A stretch of DNA of 41,285 bases. Origin: Candidatus Heimdallarchaeota archaeon. Its GTDB lineage: Archaea; Asgardarchaeota; Heimdallarchaeia; Heimdallarchaeales; Heimdallarchaeaceae. The stretch lies in NCBI GenBank assembly GCA_021399345.1, contig JAAFKI010000073.1:1-41285 (forward strand), read 5' to 3'. Made by a program: the position numbers and the translations under genes. The notes under the pieces are model-generated. The model made no database searches and was not told where the DNA came from. It saw only the letters and a list, made by a program, of their open reading frames with translations. Shown here in pieces: positions 33,612-41,285 of this stretch; the stretch's first letter is position 1, and the number at the start of each line of letters is the position of its first letter.

Positions 33612-34976
33612 CTATCTAACAGAATTATTCAATTCTCCTTTCTTGAAAATGAAGTAAAAAATTACTGTTAATATCAGTATGATTCCAGTAATCCATGCAA
33701 ATAACCAAGGATAGATTGGAGATTTATTGTATAGAACTGTAGACAAATAGGTTGTACTTGTAATACCTAAGAAGAAACCTGTAGTTATAATTGAATAAAT
33801 TACTGAGAAATGCGCTTTTGGTAATTCATAGGTTAGAATTGTAAATACTACTGGAAAAAATAACGCATGTCCAATGTTTTTGATAAATAATATTGCAGCA
33901 TATACATATGGATTGCCTGGAATTAAGTATATGAGCAAATAATTCAAAGTAATGATGACAGATGCTGAAAGAAGAAGCGATTTATTTGTTTTTGGTTTAT
34001 TTGATATTATCCATCCTACAAACGGTGAAATAAGGACAAAACTTAACTGAGATAAACCTAAAATAGTTCCTATCGTTCTTTCGGGTAGAAAAAGGATATT
34101 CTTGCCATAAAGAGAAATTACTGGATCTGTTATACCCGAGATAAATCCAAAGATAATGAAACTTAATGTGAAAAAGATAAATGTTCTAGATTTGAATATT
34201 TTGAAATCAAATTTTGTTTTGTCACCTTTTTTAATATCTATTCTTCTGACAAAATGAATTGTTTCAGCTTTTCCTTCTACAAAAAGAAGTTGAAATACTC
34301 CTAAACCAAAAATTGCTACAATGAAGCCAGATAATAGCATAACATAACCTGGAAGGAAATCTAGAACGAAACCTAAACTTATTGCTCCTATTAGTGTTCC
34401 TAATCTTCCAAAACTAGAGATAAGAGAATTATACAACCCTTTGTACTTAGACTTCAAATCAGACAACAGGGATCTACTGCATAAACCAAAGACATTATTC
34501 GTAAGTCTTAGCATTACAAAAAGCAATGCAAGAAGAGCAGTGTTATCTGTTAAGGCTAGTGAACCTACTGAACCAATCAACAAAATATATGATACTACAA
34601 TAGAAACTTTACGACCAAACTTTTCAACAAGCCAAGCACTTGGAACTCTCCCAATTAGACCCGCAAATGTATAAGCTGTAGCTATAATTCCCCACCGTAT
34701 TAATACTTCTGTTTCAATTCCTGATGTAAAATCATTCAATTCATTGGGAAAGAAGTTATCAAATGACATGAAGAAAGCATAATTCATCATTTGAAAAGAA
34801 ACTCTTTCTTGTATGTAAAGAGGAAATAGTTGTCTTATTGACATAAATACTGCAAAACTGAGAAACTGTGATGTGAAAAAAGCTATTACCTCCCTAGTTT
34901 CAGGAGCTTTAAGAAGAGCTTTGATATTCATCTGAATATCAGTAGGAGGGGAAAGTTCAGTTTCTAAGGTGGGCAT
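33612..34976 (-). CDS. Major facilitator superfamily transporter
   Basis: A 454-residue polytopic protein with about 12 membrane segments. The first cytosolic loop motif appears as GLIGRVPSAWLVEKFGRKVSIV (GxxxDRxGRK type), split here as GRVPSAWLVEKFGRK. A long central loop (FVRRIDIKKGDKTKFDFKIF) separates the halves, and a weak GWIISNKPKTNKS second-half loop is seen. The substrate is unknown; the family covers drugs, sugars and acids. A CTTTTATAGT element (35021-35030, minus strand) could be the TATA box with a leader of about 25 bases. It stands between the ABC-2 exporter operon and the DUF362 gene, all on the same strand but with separate promoters. Confidence 0.88.
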   Translation of the reverse strand: MPTLETELSPPTDIQMNIKALLKAPETREVIAFFTSQFLSFAVFMSIRQLFPLYIQERVSFQMMNYAFFMSFDNFFPNELNDFTSGIETEVLIRWGIIATAYTFAGLIGRVPSAWLVEKFGRKVSIVVSYILLIGSVGSLALTDNTALLALLFVMLRLTNNVFGLCSRSLLSDLKSKYKGLYNSLISSFGRLGTLIGAISLGFVLDFLPGYVMLLSGFIVAIFGLGVFQLLFVEGKAETIHFVRRIDIKKGDKTKFDFKIFKSRTFIFFTLSFIIFGFISGITDPVISLYGKNILFLPERTIGTILGLSQLSFVLISPFVGWIISNKPKTNKSLLLSASVIITLNYLLIYLIPGNPYVYAAILFIKNIGHALFFPVVFTILTYELPKAHFSVIYSIITTGFFLGITSTTYLSTVLYNKSPIYPWLFAWITGIILILTVIFYFIFKKGELNNSVR

Positions 34977-35041
34977 TAAATCAACTCAGTCTAATGTGTA
35001 TTTGATTACAAGCAAGATGAACTATAAAAGATTCATTTTCT

Positions 35042-35935
35042 CTACAGAAGCTCAGCATATATTTTTTCTGCTAGCTCATTTGCTTTTTTAGAGTTAGTTA
35101 CAAGTTCGATTTCAGCTGCTGTCTGAATCCCAAGCTTTAGTTCTACAGCTCTCGCTATTTGTTCTTGTTGGAAAATATTACCTCTAGAAACTTCAGGTGT
35201 TGTACCTAGTATTCTTAAGATTGCAACTCCTACAGCATCAATAGCTACTCGATCTGTAGAAGCTAACATTACATTAGCTTCTTTCATAGTACCTCTAGCT
35301 GGTCCACCATCAACAAAAGCAGAAACTCCATCCATTATAATTAAGTCTGGAGTAAATGCTGTGTTTATTTCTGCTATCATTTTTCTTGTGTGTGGAGAAC
35401 TATGCATTTCCCGCATGTGTGCGGTTCCATCTAGATTCCTTCTTGGAACTAAACCAGTAGCGTTCTTCAAACTAAATGTAAAATGCCCCCCAAATTGATG
35501 TGTTTTCAAGCAACATGTCTCAACAATACATTCTGCATCATGATAGATTTTTGCAAACAAAAAGCCATTTTTCCAATGGCTATCGCTTGGAACAATGTGT
35601 ACATATTCTTCTACTGGAACCTCTGCTAAATTTACTACTTCAAATTCTAATTCTTCTGCTAATTCAAACAAACCTTTTTGCTTCATGCAATCATGTGTGT
35701 CAACAGGTCCACTTCGTTCAGCTACAGTAATGTTTTTAGCTCCCATATCGTAAAGTTTGGTGATTATTGATTTCAGAACAACCATTGATGTAGAAGCTGG
35801 AGGAGGATCAGCTGTGTTAAAATTGGGTTTTAGAACAACATTTTTTCCTTTAACAGGGTTGATTCCTAATAATTCTATTACTTGATAAGTCCCTTCTTCT
35901 CTGTTATCAGTATACACGACTGCAACTTTCGACAT
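35042..35935 (-). CDS. DUF362 family protein
   Basis: A protein of about 297 residues of the DUF362 (COG2006) family. It has VVLKPNFNTADPPPAST near residue 40, VETCCLKTHQFGGHFTFSLKN in the middle and LIIMDGVSAFVDGGPARG near 200, the three landmark segments of this family. It lacks the ferredoxin-type Cys clusters that some members have. The function is not established; a redox or metal-related role has been proposed for relatives. I chose ATG 35935 because a TATA box (35961-35972) is centred about 31 bases upstream; earlier in-frame starts (TTG 35962, ATG 35944) lie in or right at the promoter. It has its own promoter, divergent from the amidohydrolase gene. Confidence 0.88.
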   Translation of the reverse strand: MSKVAVVYTDNREEGTYQVIELLGINPVKGKNVVLKPNFNTADPPPASTSMVVLKSIITKLYDMGAKNITVAERSGPVDTHDCMKQKGLFELAEELEFEVVNLAEVPVEEYVHIVPSDSHWKNGFLFAKIYHDAECIVETCCLKTHQFGGHFTFSLKNATGLVPRRNLDGTAHMREMHSSPHTRKMIAEINTAFTPDLIIMDGVSAFVDGGPARGTMKEANVMLASTDRVAIDAVGVAILRILGTTPEVSRGNIFQQEQIARAVELKLGIQTAAEIELVTNSKKANELAEKIYAELL

Positions 35936-35960
35936 CGTTATCATGTGAGATGAGAAAAAC

Positions 35961-35972
35961 AACTATATATTG
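35961..35972 (-). promoter_or_regulatory. TATA box of the DUF362 gene
   Basis: Minus strand reads CAATATATAGTT, centred about 31 bases before ATG 35935. It overlaps the first possible in-frame start (TTG 35962), which rules that start out. Confidence 0.6.
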
Positions 35973-36039
35973 TTTTCTTGTTTTTGATAATCAATTTAAT
36001 GAATAACAAGATTAAAAAAATAAGGACAAATTATAGCTC

Positions 36040-37602
36040 ATGAGTATGGAATTATTTGCAGATTTAATTATCAAGAATGCGAATATTTGGACACTTAATG
36101 ATGAAAATCCCAAAGTGGAAGCTGTAGCTATCTATTCGGACACTATCCTTAAAGTCACTTCAAATGAGGAAGTAGAGCATCTTATTGGACCATCAACTAA
36201 GGTTTTAGATGTAGAAAATAAAACAGTACTACCAGGATTTATTGATGCTCATACACATATTGCATGGAATGGCATGAATAAAGTACATCTTGATTTAAGT
36301 CAGACTAAAAGTCTGAATGAAACATTAGATTTAGTAAAAAATGAAGTTAAGAAAAAGAAACCTGGGGAGTGGATTATAGGTAGATCTTGGGATCAGAGCA
36401 ATTGGTTAGAACAAAGGTATCTGACAGCAGCTGATTTAAACCCTATAAGTCCTGAAAATCCTGTTATACTTCAGCATGTATCTGGACATTTTGTAGTTGT
36501 TAATAACCTTGGTTTCACACGTTTAGGTTTATCTAAAGACCAGAAAGGTGTTGATGTTGATGCGGAAGGAAGGATAATCGGAACATTAAGGGATATAGAC
36601 CTCTCAGATAAAAAAGAAATCCGACCTACTTCTGAGGATTTTATTAAAGGATTAGGTTATGGAATGGATGAATGTTTGAGTCTAGGAATAACTTCTGTAC
36701 ATGATAATATAACCTTCGAGACTTTACTTGCTTACAATTTTCTTGCTAAAAAAAATGATCTGAAGATTAGAGTATATGGTATTGTATATGAAGATATGAT
36801 TGATGAGATAGCTAAGCTGGGAATTGATCGTACATTTGGTGATAAATGGTTTAGAATTGGAGCATGTAAATTGATGACAGATGGAGCCATTAGTTCTCGA
36901 ACAGCTTATTTGTTTGATGATTATGTTGACAAGGAAGGTGAAAAGGGTTTTGCACTATATGATGATCAAAGATTAGATGAGATGATTTTGAAGGTTCAAA
37001 ATGCTGACCTACAAATTGCTGCTCATGCAATTGGTGATAAAGCAATTTTCAAACTGATTTCAGCAATAGAACGAAATTTAGATGCAATTGAATGTAGAAA
37101 TTCCTTGCATAGGATAGAACATGCTGAACTTCTACTAGAAGATGATGCAAAACGATCAAAAGAATATGGACTAGTAATGTCTATGCAACCAAACTTTGTT
37201 TGGAGGTGGGGGATGATTGATGTCAATGGTATGTATGAACAAAGACTAGGGAGAGAAAAAACCATGATTAACAATCCTTTTCGTTGGGTTCTCGATAATA
37301 ATATGTTACTTATTTTCGGGAGTGATGGTATGCCTTTGGGTCCAATATATGGCATTAAAGGAGCAATATTTCATCCTAATGAAGAACAAAGATTATCTCT
37401 GGAAGAAGCAATAAAGTGCTACACATACTATCCAGCTGTAGTATCGAGAGAAGAGAATATCAAAGGAATGATAAAGGAAGGCATGCTCGCGGATATTGTT
37501 ATTCTAAATCGTAACTTAGACGAGATTGAACTAGAAGAATTTCATGATGTTGAAGTGTTATACACGATTGTAGGAGGAAAAATCGCATATAAAAGGGATT
37601 GA
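36040..37602 (+). CDS. YtcJ-like amidohydrolase
   Basis: A 520-residue metal-dependent hydrolase of the YtcJ (COG1574) group. The N-terminal beta domain contains the usual ANIWTLN opening; PGFIDAHTHIAWNGM carries the first two metal His residues, HAIGDKA and HRIEHAE carry further metal His residues, and GSDGMP carries the catalytic Asp. The C-terminal segment ADIVILNRNLDEI is typical of the family's closing domain. It hydrolyses an amide or related C-N bond; YtcJ enzymes have varied substrates and none can be chosen from sequence. It has no operon partner: the DRG gene runs toward it on the opposite strand with 9 bases between stop codons. There is no signal peptide, so it is cytosolic. Confidence 0.9.
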   Translation: MSMELFADLIIKNANIWTLNDENPKVEAVAIYSDTILKVTSNEEVEHLIGPSTKVLDVENKTVLPGFIDAHTHIAWNGMNKVHLDLSQTKSLNETLDLVKNEVKKKKPGEWIIGRSWDQSNWLEQRYLTAADLNPISPENPVILQHVSGHFVVVNNLGFTRLGLSKDQKGVDVDAEGRIIGTLRDIDLSDKKEIRPTSEDFIKGLGYGMDECLSLGITSVHDNITFETLLAYNFLAKKNDLKIRVYGIVYEDMIDEIAKLGIDRTFGDKWFRIGACKLMTDGAISSRTAYLFDDYVDKEGEKGFALYDDQRLDEMILKVQNADLQIAAHAIGDKAIFKLISAIERNLDAIECRNSLHRIEHAELLLEDDAKRSKEYGLVMSMQPNFVWRWGMIDVNGMYEQRLGREKTMINNPFRWVLDNNMLLIFGSDGMPLGPIYGIKGAIFHPNEEQRLSLEEAIKCYTYYPAVVSREENIKGMIKEGMLADIVILNRNLDEIELEEFHDVEVLYTIVGGKIAYKRD

Positions 37603-37611
37603 TTTTCTCTT

Positions 37612-38724
37612 TTAGAATTTTTTAATAATAATTGTAATAACATCTTCATCTTGAATAACGTGATCTAAACCTACTCTCTGATTTGGATGTTTCGAACTTT
37701 TACCAGAAACAACTGCATAACGGAATTCTGCTACAAAACTTCTATGTATTTTATTACACACATCTTTAATTGTTGAATTTCGTTTAACAATCAAGGGTTC
37801 TTCATAATCTGTTTTTAGTCCCTGTTTCTTTAGATATATTTTTATCAATTCAAGGCGATCAACTATTTCATCCTTGAGGATTTCGAGATTTTCACCAGTT
37901 AATGCACTGATAATTAAAGCATCTGGAAATTTTTCTTTGATTTTCCTTTTTTGTTTTTTCGAAATTAAATCAACTTTATTTACAATAATAAGAATCTTAG
38001 GATAAACTCGATTACCCTCTAAAACATCTATTAACTCATCAACTGTTGGATCACTGCGAACAGTTACAGCTGCATTCATGATTTTGTATTCTCTTAAAAT
38101 ACCCATGAATGTTTTTTCAGACATGTGTGTAAGCTTAATTAAAGTGGAGAGAGCAATTCCTCCTCTATCTTTCTTTTTTATTTGAATATAGGGTTTTGTT
38201 TTTCCCGGTCTAATTGCAACAGCATGCAATTCATGCATAATTTTCTTATAGTATTCAGTGGGTTTTTTAGGATCCACCATGATTATAATCATATCTGCTC
38301 CTCGAGCAACAGCTAGGACTTCCTTCCCTCTCCCTTTGCCAGAACTTGCCTCTTCTATAATACCAGGTAAGTCGATTATTTGGATTTGTGTCCCCCTGTG
38401 AAACATTATTCCTGGAATAGCTGAAGTTGTAGTAAAATCATAGTGCCCGATTTTTGATTCTTTACTAGTGATGTTGGAAATGAGTGTGGATTTACCTGTT
38501 GAAGGAAATCCAATCAAAACTGCAGAACCATCACCAGCCTTCTTAACATCAAAACCATGCCTACCTCCACCAGACTTGGAAAATTGCGCATCTAGTTTCT
38601 TCCTACGCAATTTCGCAAGCTTAGATTTCAGAACCCCAAGGTGTTGTTCAGTAGACTTGTTCTTTTTAGTTTTCGAAATTTGGTCCTTAATGTCAAGAAT
38701 TTTTTCATCTATAGCTGAACTCAT
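37612..38724 (-). CDS. DRG-family GTPase with TGS domain
   Basis: A 370-residue GTPase of the developmentally regulated GTP-binding (DRG/Rbg) subfamily of OBG-type proteins. N-terminal helical region with GGGRHGFDVKKAGDGS, G1 motif GFPSTGKST, G2 region with TTSAIPG, G3 DLPGIIEEASSGKGRG, G4 NKVD, G5 ISALTGENL, and a C-terminal TGS domain (LIVKRNSTIKDVCNKIHRSF...DVITIII). It is thought to assist translating ribosomes in archaea and eukaryotes. All GTP-binding motifs are intact. A TATA-like ACTATACTTAAA element lies about 30 bases before its ATG. The eukaryotic partner protein DFRP is not seen nearby. It is divergent from an ArsR-like gene. Confidence 0.93.
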   Translation of the reverse strand: MSSAIDEKILDIKDQISKTKKNKSTEQHLGVLKSKLAKLRRKKLDAQFSKSGGGRHGFDVKKAGDGSAVLIGFPSTGKSTLISNITSKESKIGHYDFTTTSAIPGIMFHRGTQIQIIDLPGIIEEASSGKGRGKEVLAVARGADMIIIMVDPKKPTEYYKKIMHELHAVAIRPGKTKPYIQIKKKDRGGIALSTLIKLTHMSEKTFMGILREYKIMNAAVTVRSDPTVDELIDVLEGNRVYPKILIIVNKVDLISKKQKRKIKEKFPDALIISALTGENLEILKDEIVDRLELIKIYLKKQGLKTDYEEPLIVKRNSTIKDVCNKIHRSFVAEFRYAVVSGKSSKHPNQRVGLDHVIQDEDVITIIIKKF

Positions 38725-38782
38725 TACTAAACCCTGTTTCTAGCAAGTTTAAGTATAGTAATTCTGAAAAGTATTTAGATTT

Positions 38783-38795
38783 AACGATTATCGTT
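38783..38795. promoter_or_regulatory. 13-bp palindrome, possible operator
   Basis: AACGATTATCGTT is a perfect two-fold palindrome (6-base arms, 1-base centre) in the divergent gap between DRG and the ArsR-like regulator, about 60 bases before the DRG start. ArsR-type dimers bind such sites. No second copy is seen near the regulator's own TATA box, so a role in autoregulation is not supported. It could be chance. Confidence 0.2.
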
Positions 38796-38923
38796 GTCTT
38801 GAATTTTCATTGCTGATTGAATATCTGATTAATTCAGTAAAATCATGATAGATTAAACTATTGTCAAAGCATTAAACATTCTTGATATATAAATGTTGTA
38901 CCTATTTTTTCGTCAACCAAGCA

Positions 38924-38936
38924 TTATATTTAAATA
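38924..38936 (+). promoter_or_regulatory. TATA box of the ArsR-like regulator
   Basis: TTATATTTAAATA (38924-38936) lies about 50 bases before the ATG at 38981. The leader of about 25 bases contains AGGGGTGG (38966-38973), a good Shine-Dalgarno at 7 bases before the start. This gene is thus not leaderless, unlike many neighbours. Confidence 0.6.
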
Positions 38937-38980
38937 ATCAATTAATTTAAGATAAACTGAAAATTAGGGGTGGTTTTCAA

Positions 38981-39262
38981 ATGACTGAAACACTTGAATT
39001 AAGTGAAGAAAAAGTAATAATCGCACTGGCAAAAGCTTTATCGTCTCCAACACGGTTTAACATTGTAAAATTGCTTCTTGATAAAGAAATGGATATATCA
39101 ACTATAGCAAAGAAAATGAAACAAACTGAAGCAAATACTTCAGCTCAGATCAAATACCTAGAACGAGCAGGAGTGCTTGATTCAAGGTACGAACCTGGCG
39201 CCCATGGTGTACGTAAGGTCTGTAAGACGAAAGTGAATAAAATAATTCTAAATATACTTTAG
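38981..39262 (+). CDS. ArsR-like winged-helix transcription regulator
   Basis: A 93-residue protein. The pattern LAKALSSPTRFNIVKLLLDKEMDISTIAKKMKQTEANTSAQIKYLERAGVLDSRYEPG is that of the ArsR family DNA-binding domain, read here as LSSPTRFNIVKLL (helix 1-2), ISTIAKKMKQTEANTSAQIKYL (recognition helix region) and a short wing GVRKVCK. There is a single Cys near the end and no metal-binding CxC motif, so it is unlikely to sense metals in the classical way. It starts at an ATG with AGGGGTGG upstream. It sits divergent from DRG and convergent with a methyltransferase gene. The target genes are unknown. Confidence 0.85.
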   Translation: MTETLELSEEKVIIALAKALSSPTRFNIVKLLLDKEMDISTIAKKMKQTEANTSAQIKYLERAGVLDSRYEPGAHGVRKVCKTKVNKIILNIL

Positions 39263-39269
39263 CTTTCTT

Positions 39270-39809
39270 TCATTCCTTTTTTGCTATAATAGCTATATCC
39301 TCTATTGAAAGATTCCACGATTTAATTATTTTAAATCCACTTTTTTTAACCTTATTTTTTAAAATCTTAATGTTAAATATCTTTTTTAGAGCAGTCAAAA
39401 CAAGATAACCTTTCTTTGTTGCTATATCATGACACTCATCAATCGTTTTTTGTGGATTGACTAAATTTTGTACCACTGAAATACAAGTGACAAAATCTCC
39501 ACTCTCTTCTCGGAAAGGGAGAAATTCACTATCTGCACAAACGAAAAAACCTAGAGGATATTTTTTTCTCCCAACTTTCAGCATCTCTAATGATATATCA
39601 TTTACAATAATAGTAATATTATCCTGTTTTAGATAGTTTAGAAGCAATCCTGTACCTCCACCCACATCATAAACAATTGTCTTTTCTTCAATATCAATAT
39701 CAGAGAAAATTTCGAAATACTTCTGTTTCTGTATAGCAGTGTATCTATTCTCATATTGCTCTGCAGTTGAATCGTATTTATGCCTTACTTCGTACTTCTT
39801 ATTACTCAT
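39270..39809 (-). CDS. SAM-dependent methyltransferase
   Basis: A 179-residue class I methyltransferase. It has VYDVGGGTGLLLNYL (SAM motif I), IVNDISLEMLKVGRKKY (motif II region with the acidic ribose contact), FVCADSEFLPFREESGDFVTCISV and a short C-terminal part. Several archaeal genomes have a similar small methyltransferase. The target (a small molecule, RNA or protein) cannot be told. It is shorter than typical UbiE-type enzymes and lacks a substrate cap. It is divergent from the RIO2 gene, with 54 bases between start codons. A longer in-frame extension of RIO2 overlaps its first codons on the other strand and is rejected. Confidence 0.82.
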   Translation of the reverse strand: MSNKKYEVRHKYDSTAEQYENRYTAIQKQKYFEIFSDIDIEEKTIVYDVGGGTGLLLNYLKQDNITIIVNDISLEMLKVGRKKYPLGFFVCADSEFLPFREESGDFVTCISVVQNLVNPQKTIDECHDIATKKGYLVLTALKKIFNIKILKNKVKKSGFKIIKSWNLSIEDIAIIAKKE

Positions 39810-39863
39810 TCAAATAAATATAAGAAAGAAAAGAATTTTAAGTCATACTCTTACAACATATTG

Positions 39864-40760
39864 ATGCCAATAAAACTGCGTGGAGCTAAAGTGCTGAAAG
39901 ACCTCTCAAATATGGATTTTAGGGTTTTGAATATGATTGAGACGCTTCTTCGAAAAGGAGAGTATGCTCCCGTAGATAAAATTGTCACTTATTCAGGTTA
40001 TAGAGCTAAAGATGTTGATCTAATATTATCCAAATTGAATAAAATGAAATTGACACGCAGATGGAAAGGACAATTTGTTGGTTATTCCTTAACCTTGTCT
40101 GGATTTGATGCTTTAGCGCTCAATACACTCTACAATAAGAAAATAGTTTTTGGTGTAGGGCAAACTAGGGGAGTAGGAAAAGAGAGCGACATTTACCATG
40201 CAATTGATTTTGAAGAAAATGAGATAATAATTAAGATCAATCGAACAGGTAGAGCTAGTTTCCAACAAATAAAGAGAAAAAGAGATTTTCTTGAAAACAG
40301 ATTTCACTATTCAATGTTCTCAATTGCTGAAATTGCAGCTAAAAGAGAATACAAGATTCTAGAAGATTTAAAGGGTAAAAATCTACCTATACCTGATGTT
40401 AAAGGACATAATAGACACATCATTGCAATGGACTTTGTTGAAGGTAGAGAACTTGTAAATGTGCAGCATATTAAGAAACCAATTAAAACTCTCGAAAGAA
40501 TAATAGAATTTGCAAAAACTCTTTATCAGACATTTAACATAGTACATGCAGATTTAACAGAATACAATATTATGTATAATGAAGAAAATGGAAAGATAAC
40601 AATTATTGACTTCCCCCAAGCTGTTCAAACAGATCATCCTGAAGCTACTGTTCTTTTAAGAAGAGATTTTACTCATCTTTTAGACTATTTTGGGAAAAAA
40701 TGGGGAATTACTACAGATGAAGTTGAAACTGTTATAAAATATGTTATGGGAAATAAATGA
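39864..40760 (+). CDS. rio2: RIO2 serine/threonine protein kinase
   Basis: A 298-residue atypical kinase of the RIO2 subfamily. The N-terminal winged helix (about residues 15-80) is followed by the nucleotide loop GVGKESDIYHAI, the RIO2 signature INRTGRASFQQIKRKRDF with the ATP-contacting Lys just before it, hinge MDFVEGREL, catalytic loop HADLTEYNIM and metal-binding IIDFPQ. It takes part in small ribosomal subunit maturation in archaea and eukaryotes. I chose ATG 39864 (MPIKLRGA), the normal archaeal N-terminus; the frame extends to 39780, but that would overlap the methyltransferase start and adds non-conserved residues. The stop codon overlaps the ATG of the next gene. No key residue is missing. 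Confidence 0.94.
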   Translation: MPIKLRGAKVLKDLSNMDFRVLNMIETLLRKGEYAPVDKIVTYSGYRAKDVDLILSKLNKMKLTRRWKGQFVGYSLTLSGFDALALNTLYNKKIVFGVGQTRGVGKESDIYHAIDFEENEIIIKINRTGRASFQQIKRKRDFLENRFHYSMFSIAEIAAKREYKILEDLKGKNLPIPDVKGHNRHIIAMDFVEGRELVNVQHIKKPIKTLERIIEFAKTLYQTFNIVHADLTEYNIMYNEENGKITIIDFPQAVQTDHPEATVLLRRDFTHLLDYFGKKWGITTDEVETVIKYVMGNK

Positions 40761-41285
40761 AGGTGATTGAAATTTCTGATTCCGAAATCATTAGTGTTGG
40801 TGTTGATATCTTACCTCAAACATCGCCTTCTAAGATAGCTAAATACTCAGTTTGTGTTTATGATGGAGCAAATAATATTATAATTCAGAAATATGAAAAG
40901 GTTAACTTACAGAAACTGATAGGCATAGTAAGAAGTTCTCGGGCTCACTATCTTGCTAGCGATAATATCTATGAATTAGTTAAGAACCCATCTCAAATTC
41001 CTCATTTATGTCTTCAACTTCAACCTAATACAAAGCTAGTTCAAATAACGGGATCTCCAGTTCATGGTTTTACTCCCCTAACTACGCTAATGAAACAACA
41101 TGGCTTGAATGTTTCCGGGAAACTTTTTCCGCTAGTTGCAGCTGAAGCGTGTGCAATTTTAGCGAGTAGAAAATTGGGTTACATTGTAGAACCTTTTGAG
41201 AACGAAACAAAGATTATTGTGTCTAGATCCAGATCTAAAGGATCAGGCGGTTGGTCTCAAAAACGCTATAGTAGGCTGTATGATA
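40757..41285 (+). CDS. DUF460 (COG2433) protein, truncated by the window end
   Basis: The first 176 residues of a longer protein. The start ATG overlaps the RIO2 stop (aATGa), so the two are co-transcribed. The opening IISVGVDILPQTSPSKIAKYSVCVYD and the later QITGSPVHGFTPLTTLMKQHG, LVAAEACAILASRKLGY and ETKIIVSRSRSKGSGGWSQKR segments match the N-terminal portion of the archaeal DUF460 family, usually about 600 residues, whose later part has an RNase H-like fold (all shown here in short pieces: GVDILP, ITGSPV, SKGSGGWSQ). The function is unknown. The pairing with a ribosome assembly kinase hints at a role in RNA or ribosome metabolism, as an inference only. Confidence 0.7.
   Translation, partial: MKVIEISDSEIISVGVDILPQTSPSKIAKYSVCVYDGANNIIIQKYEKVNLQKLIGIVRSSRAHYLASDNIYELVKNPSQIPHLCLQLQPNTKLVQITGSPVHGFTPLTTLMKQHGLNVSGKLFPLVAAEACAILASRKLGYIVEPFENETKIIVSRSRSKGSGGWSQKRYSRLYD

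Noticed and set aside
39780..39863. Longer RIO2 N-terminus from the first in-frame ATG
   Set aside because: It would overlap the methyltransferase start, and conserved RIO2 residues begin at 39864.
1..41285. CRISPR arrays, insertion sequences, tRNA genes or a defence island
   Set aside because: No spaced direct repeats, transposase reading frames, tRNA-like folds or defence-type gene groups were found on either strand by eye.

Overview
The window reads as a stretch of chromosome from an AT-rich Asgard archaeon. Archaeal information-processing genes are present: ribosomal protein eS17, the RIO2 kinase, a DRG-type GTPase, an archaeal beta-CASP nuclease, an archaeal KaiC-like ATPase, a DUF460 protein, and what looks like the 3' part of an RNase P RNA. 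TATA boxes lie about 25 bases upstream of leaderless starts. The best lineage marker is a solitary gene at 27781-28524 with the two winged helices of ESCRT-II Vps22/EAP30, a family known in prokaryotes essentially from Asgard archaea. A complex-I-like membrane operon and a class II HMG-CoA reductase would fit Heimdallarchaeia, but that placement is only an inference.

Layout. Bases 1-160 hold the probable RNase P RNA end. A large protein of unknown function follows on the minus strand (177-3323), then a DUF211 gene (+), indolepyruvate ferredoxin oxidoreductase iorA-iorB (-), and a heterodimeric ABC exporter with one intact and one degenerate ATP site (-). From 10.3 to 17.4 kb a plus-strand block encodes two related surface proteins, four NuoJ/K/L/N-like membrane proteins and a divergent polyprenyl diphosphate synthase. 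Two inositol-1-phosphate synthase paralogs run back on the minus strand (17.4-19.6 kb). From 19.7 to 27.6 kb plus-strand genes encode a sugar epimerase, a PIN-domain protein, a KaiC-like ATPase, eS17, a membrane-anchored esterase, HMG-CoA reductase and uridine phosphorylase. A candidate small RNA and the Vps22-like gene follow, then a beta-CASP nuclease with 3-hexulose-6-phosphate synthase. Next come an ABC-2 exporter operon, an MFS transporter and a DUF362 protein (all -), an amidohydrolase (+), DRG (-), a small ArsR-like regulator (+), a methyltransferase (-), RIO2 (+) and a DUF460 protein cut by the window end.

Metabolism. IorAB points to fermentation of aromatic amino acids. Hexulose-phosphate synthase suggests pentose supply by the reverse ribulose monophosphate route. 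HMG-CoA reductase and the prenyl synthase serve isoprenoid (ether lipid or quinone) synthesis, and the inositol-phosphate synthases probably serve inositol lipids. The least explained part is the NuoJKLN-like operon, which lacks a hydrophilic arm and several residues that normally carry protons, and which sits beside two surface proteins.

No CRISPR array, insertion sequence, transposase, tRNA or canonical rRNA was seen. No gene-free gap exceeds about 260 bases. Many start codons were re-chosen from TATA-box spacing or Shine-Dalgarno positions, and each such choice is explained in its entry.
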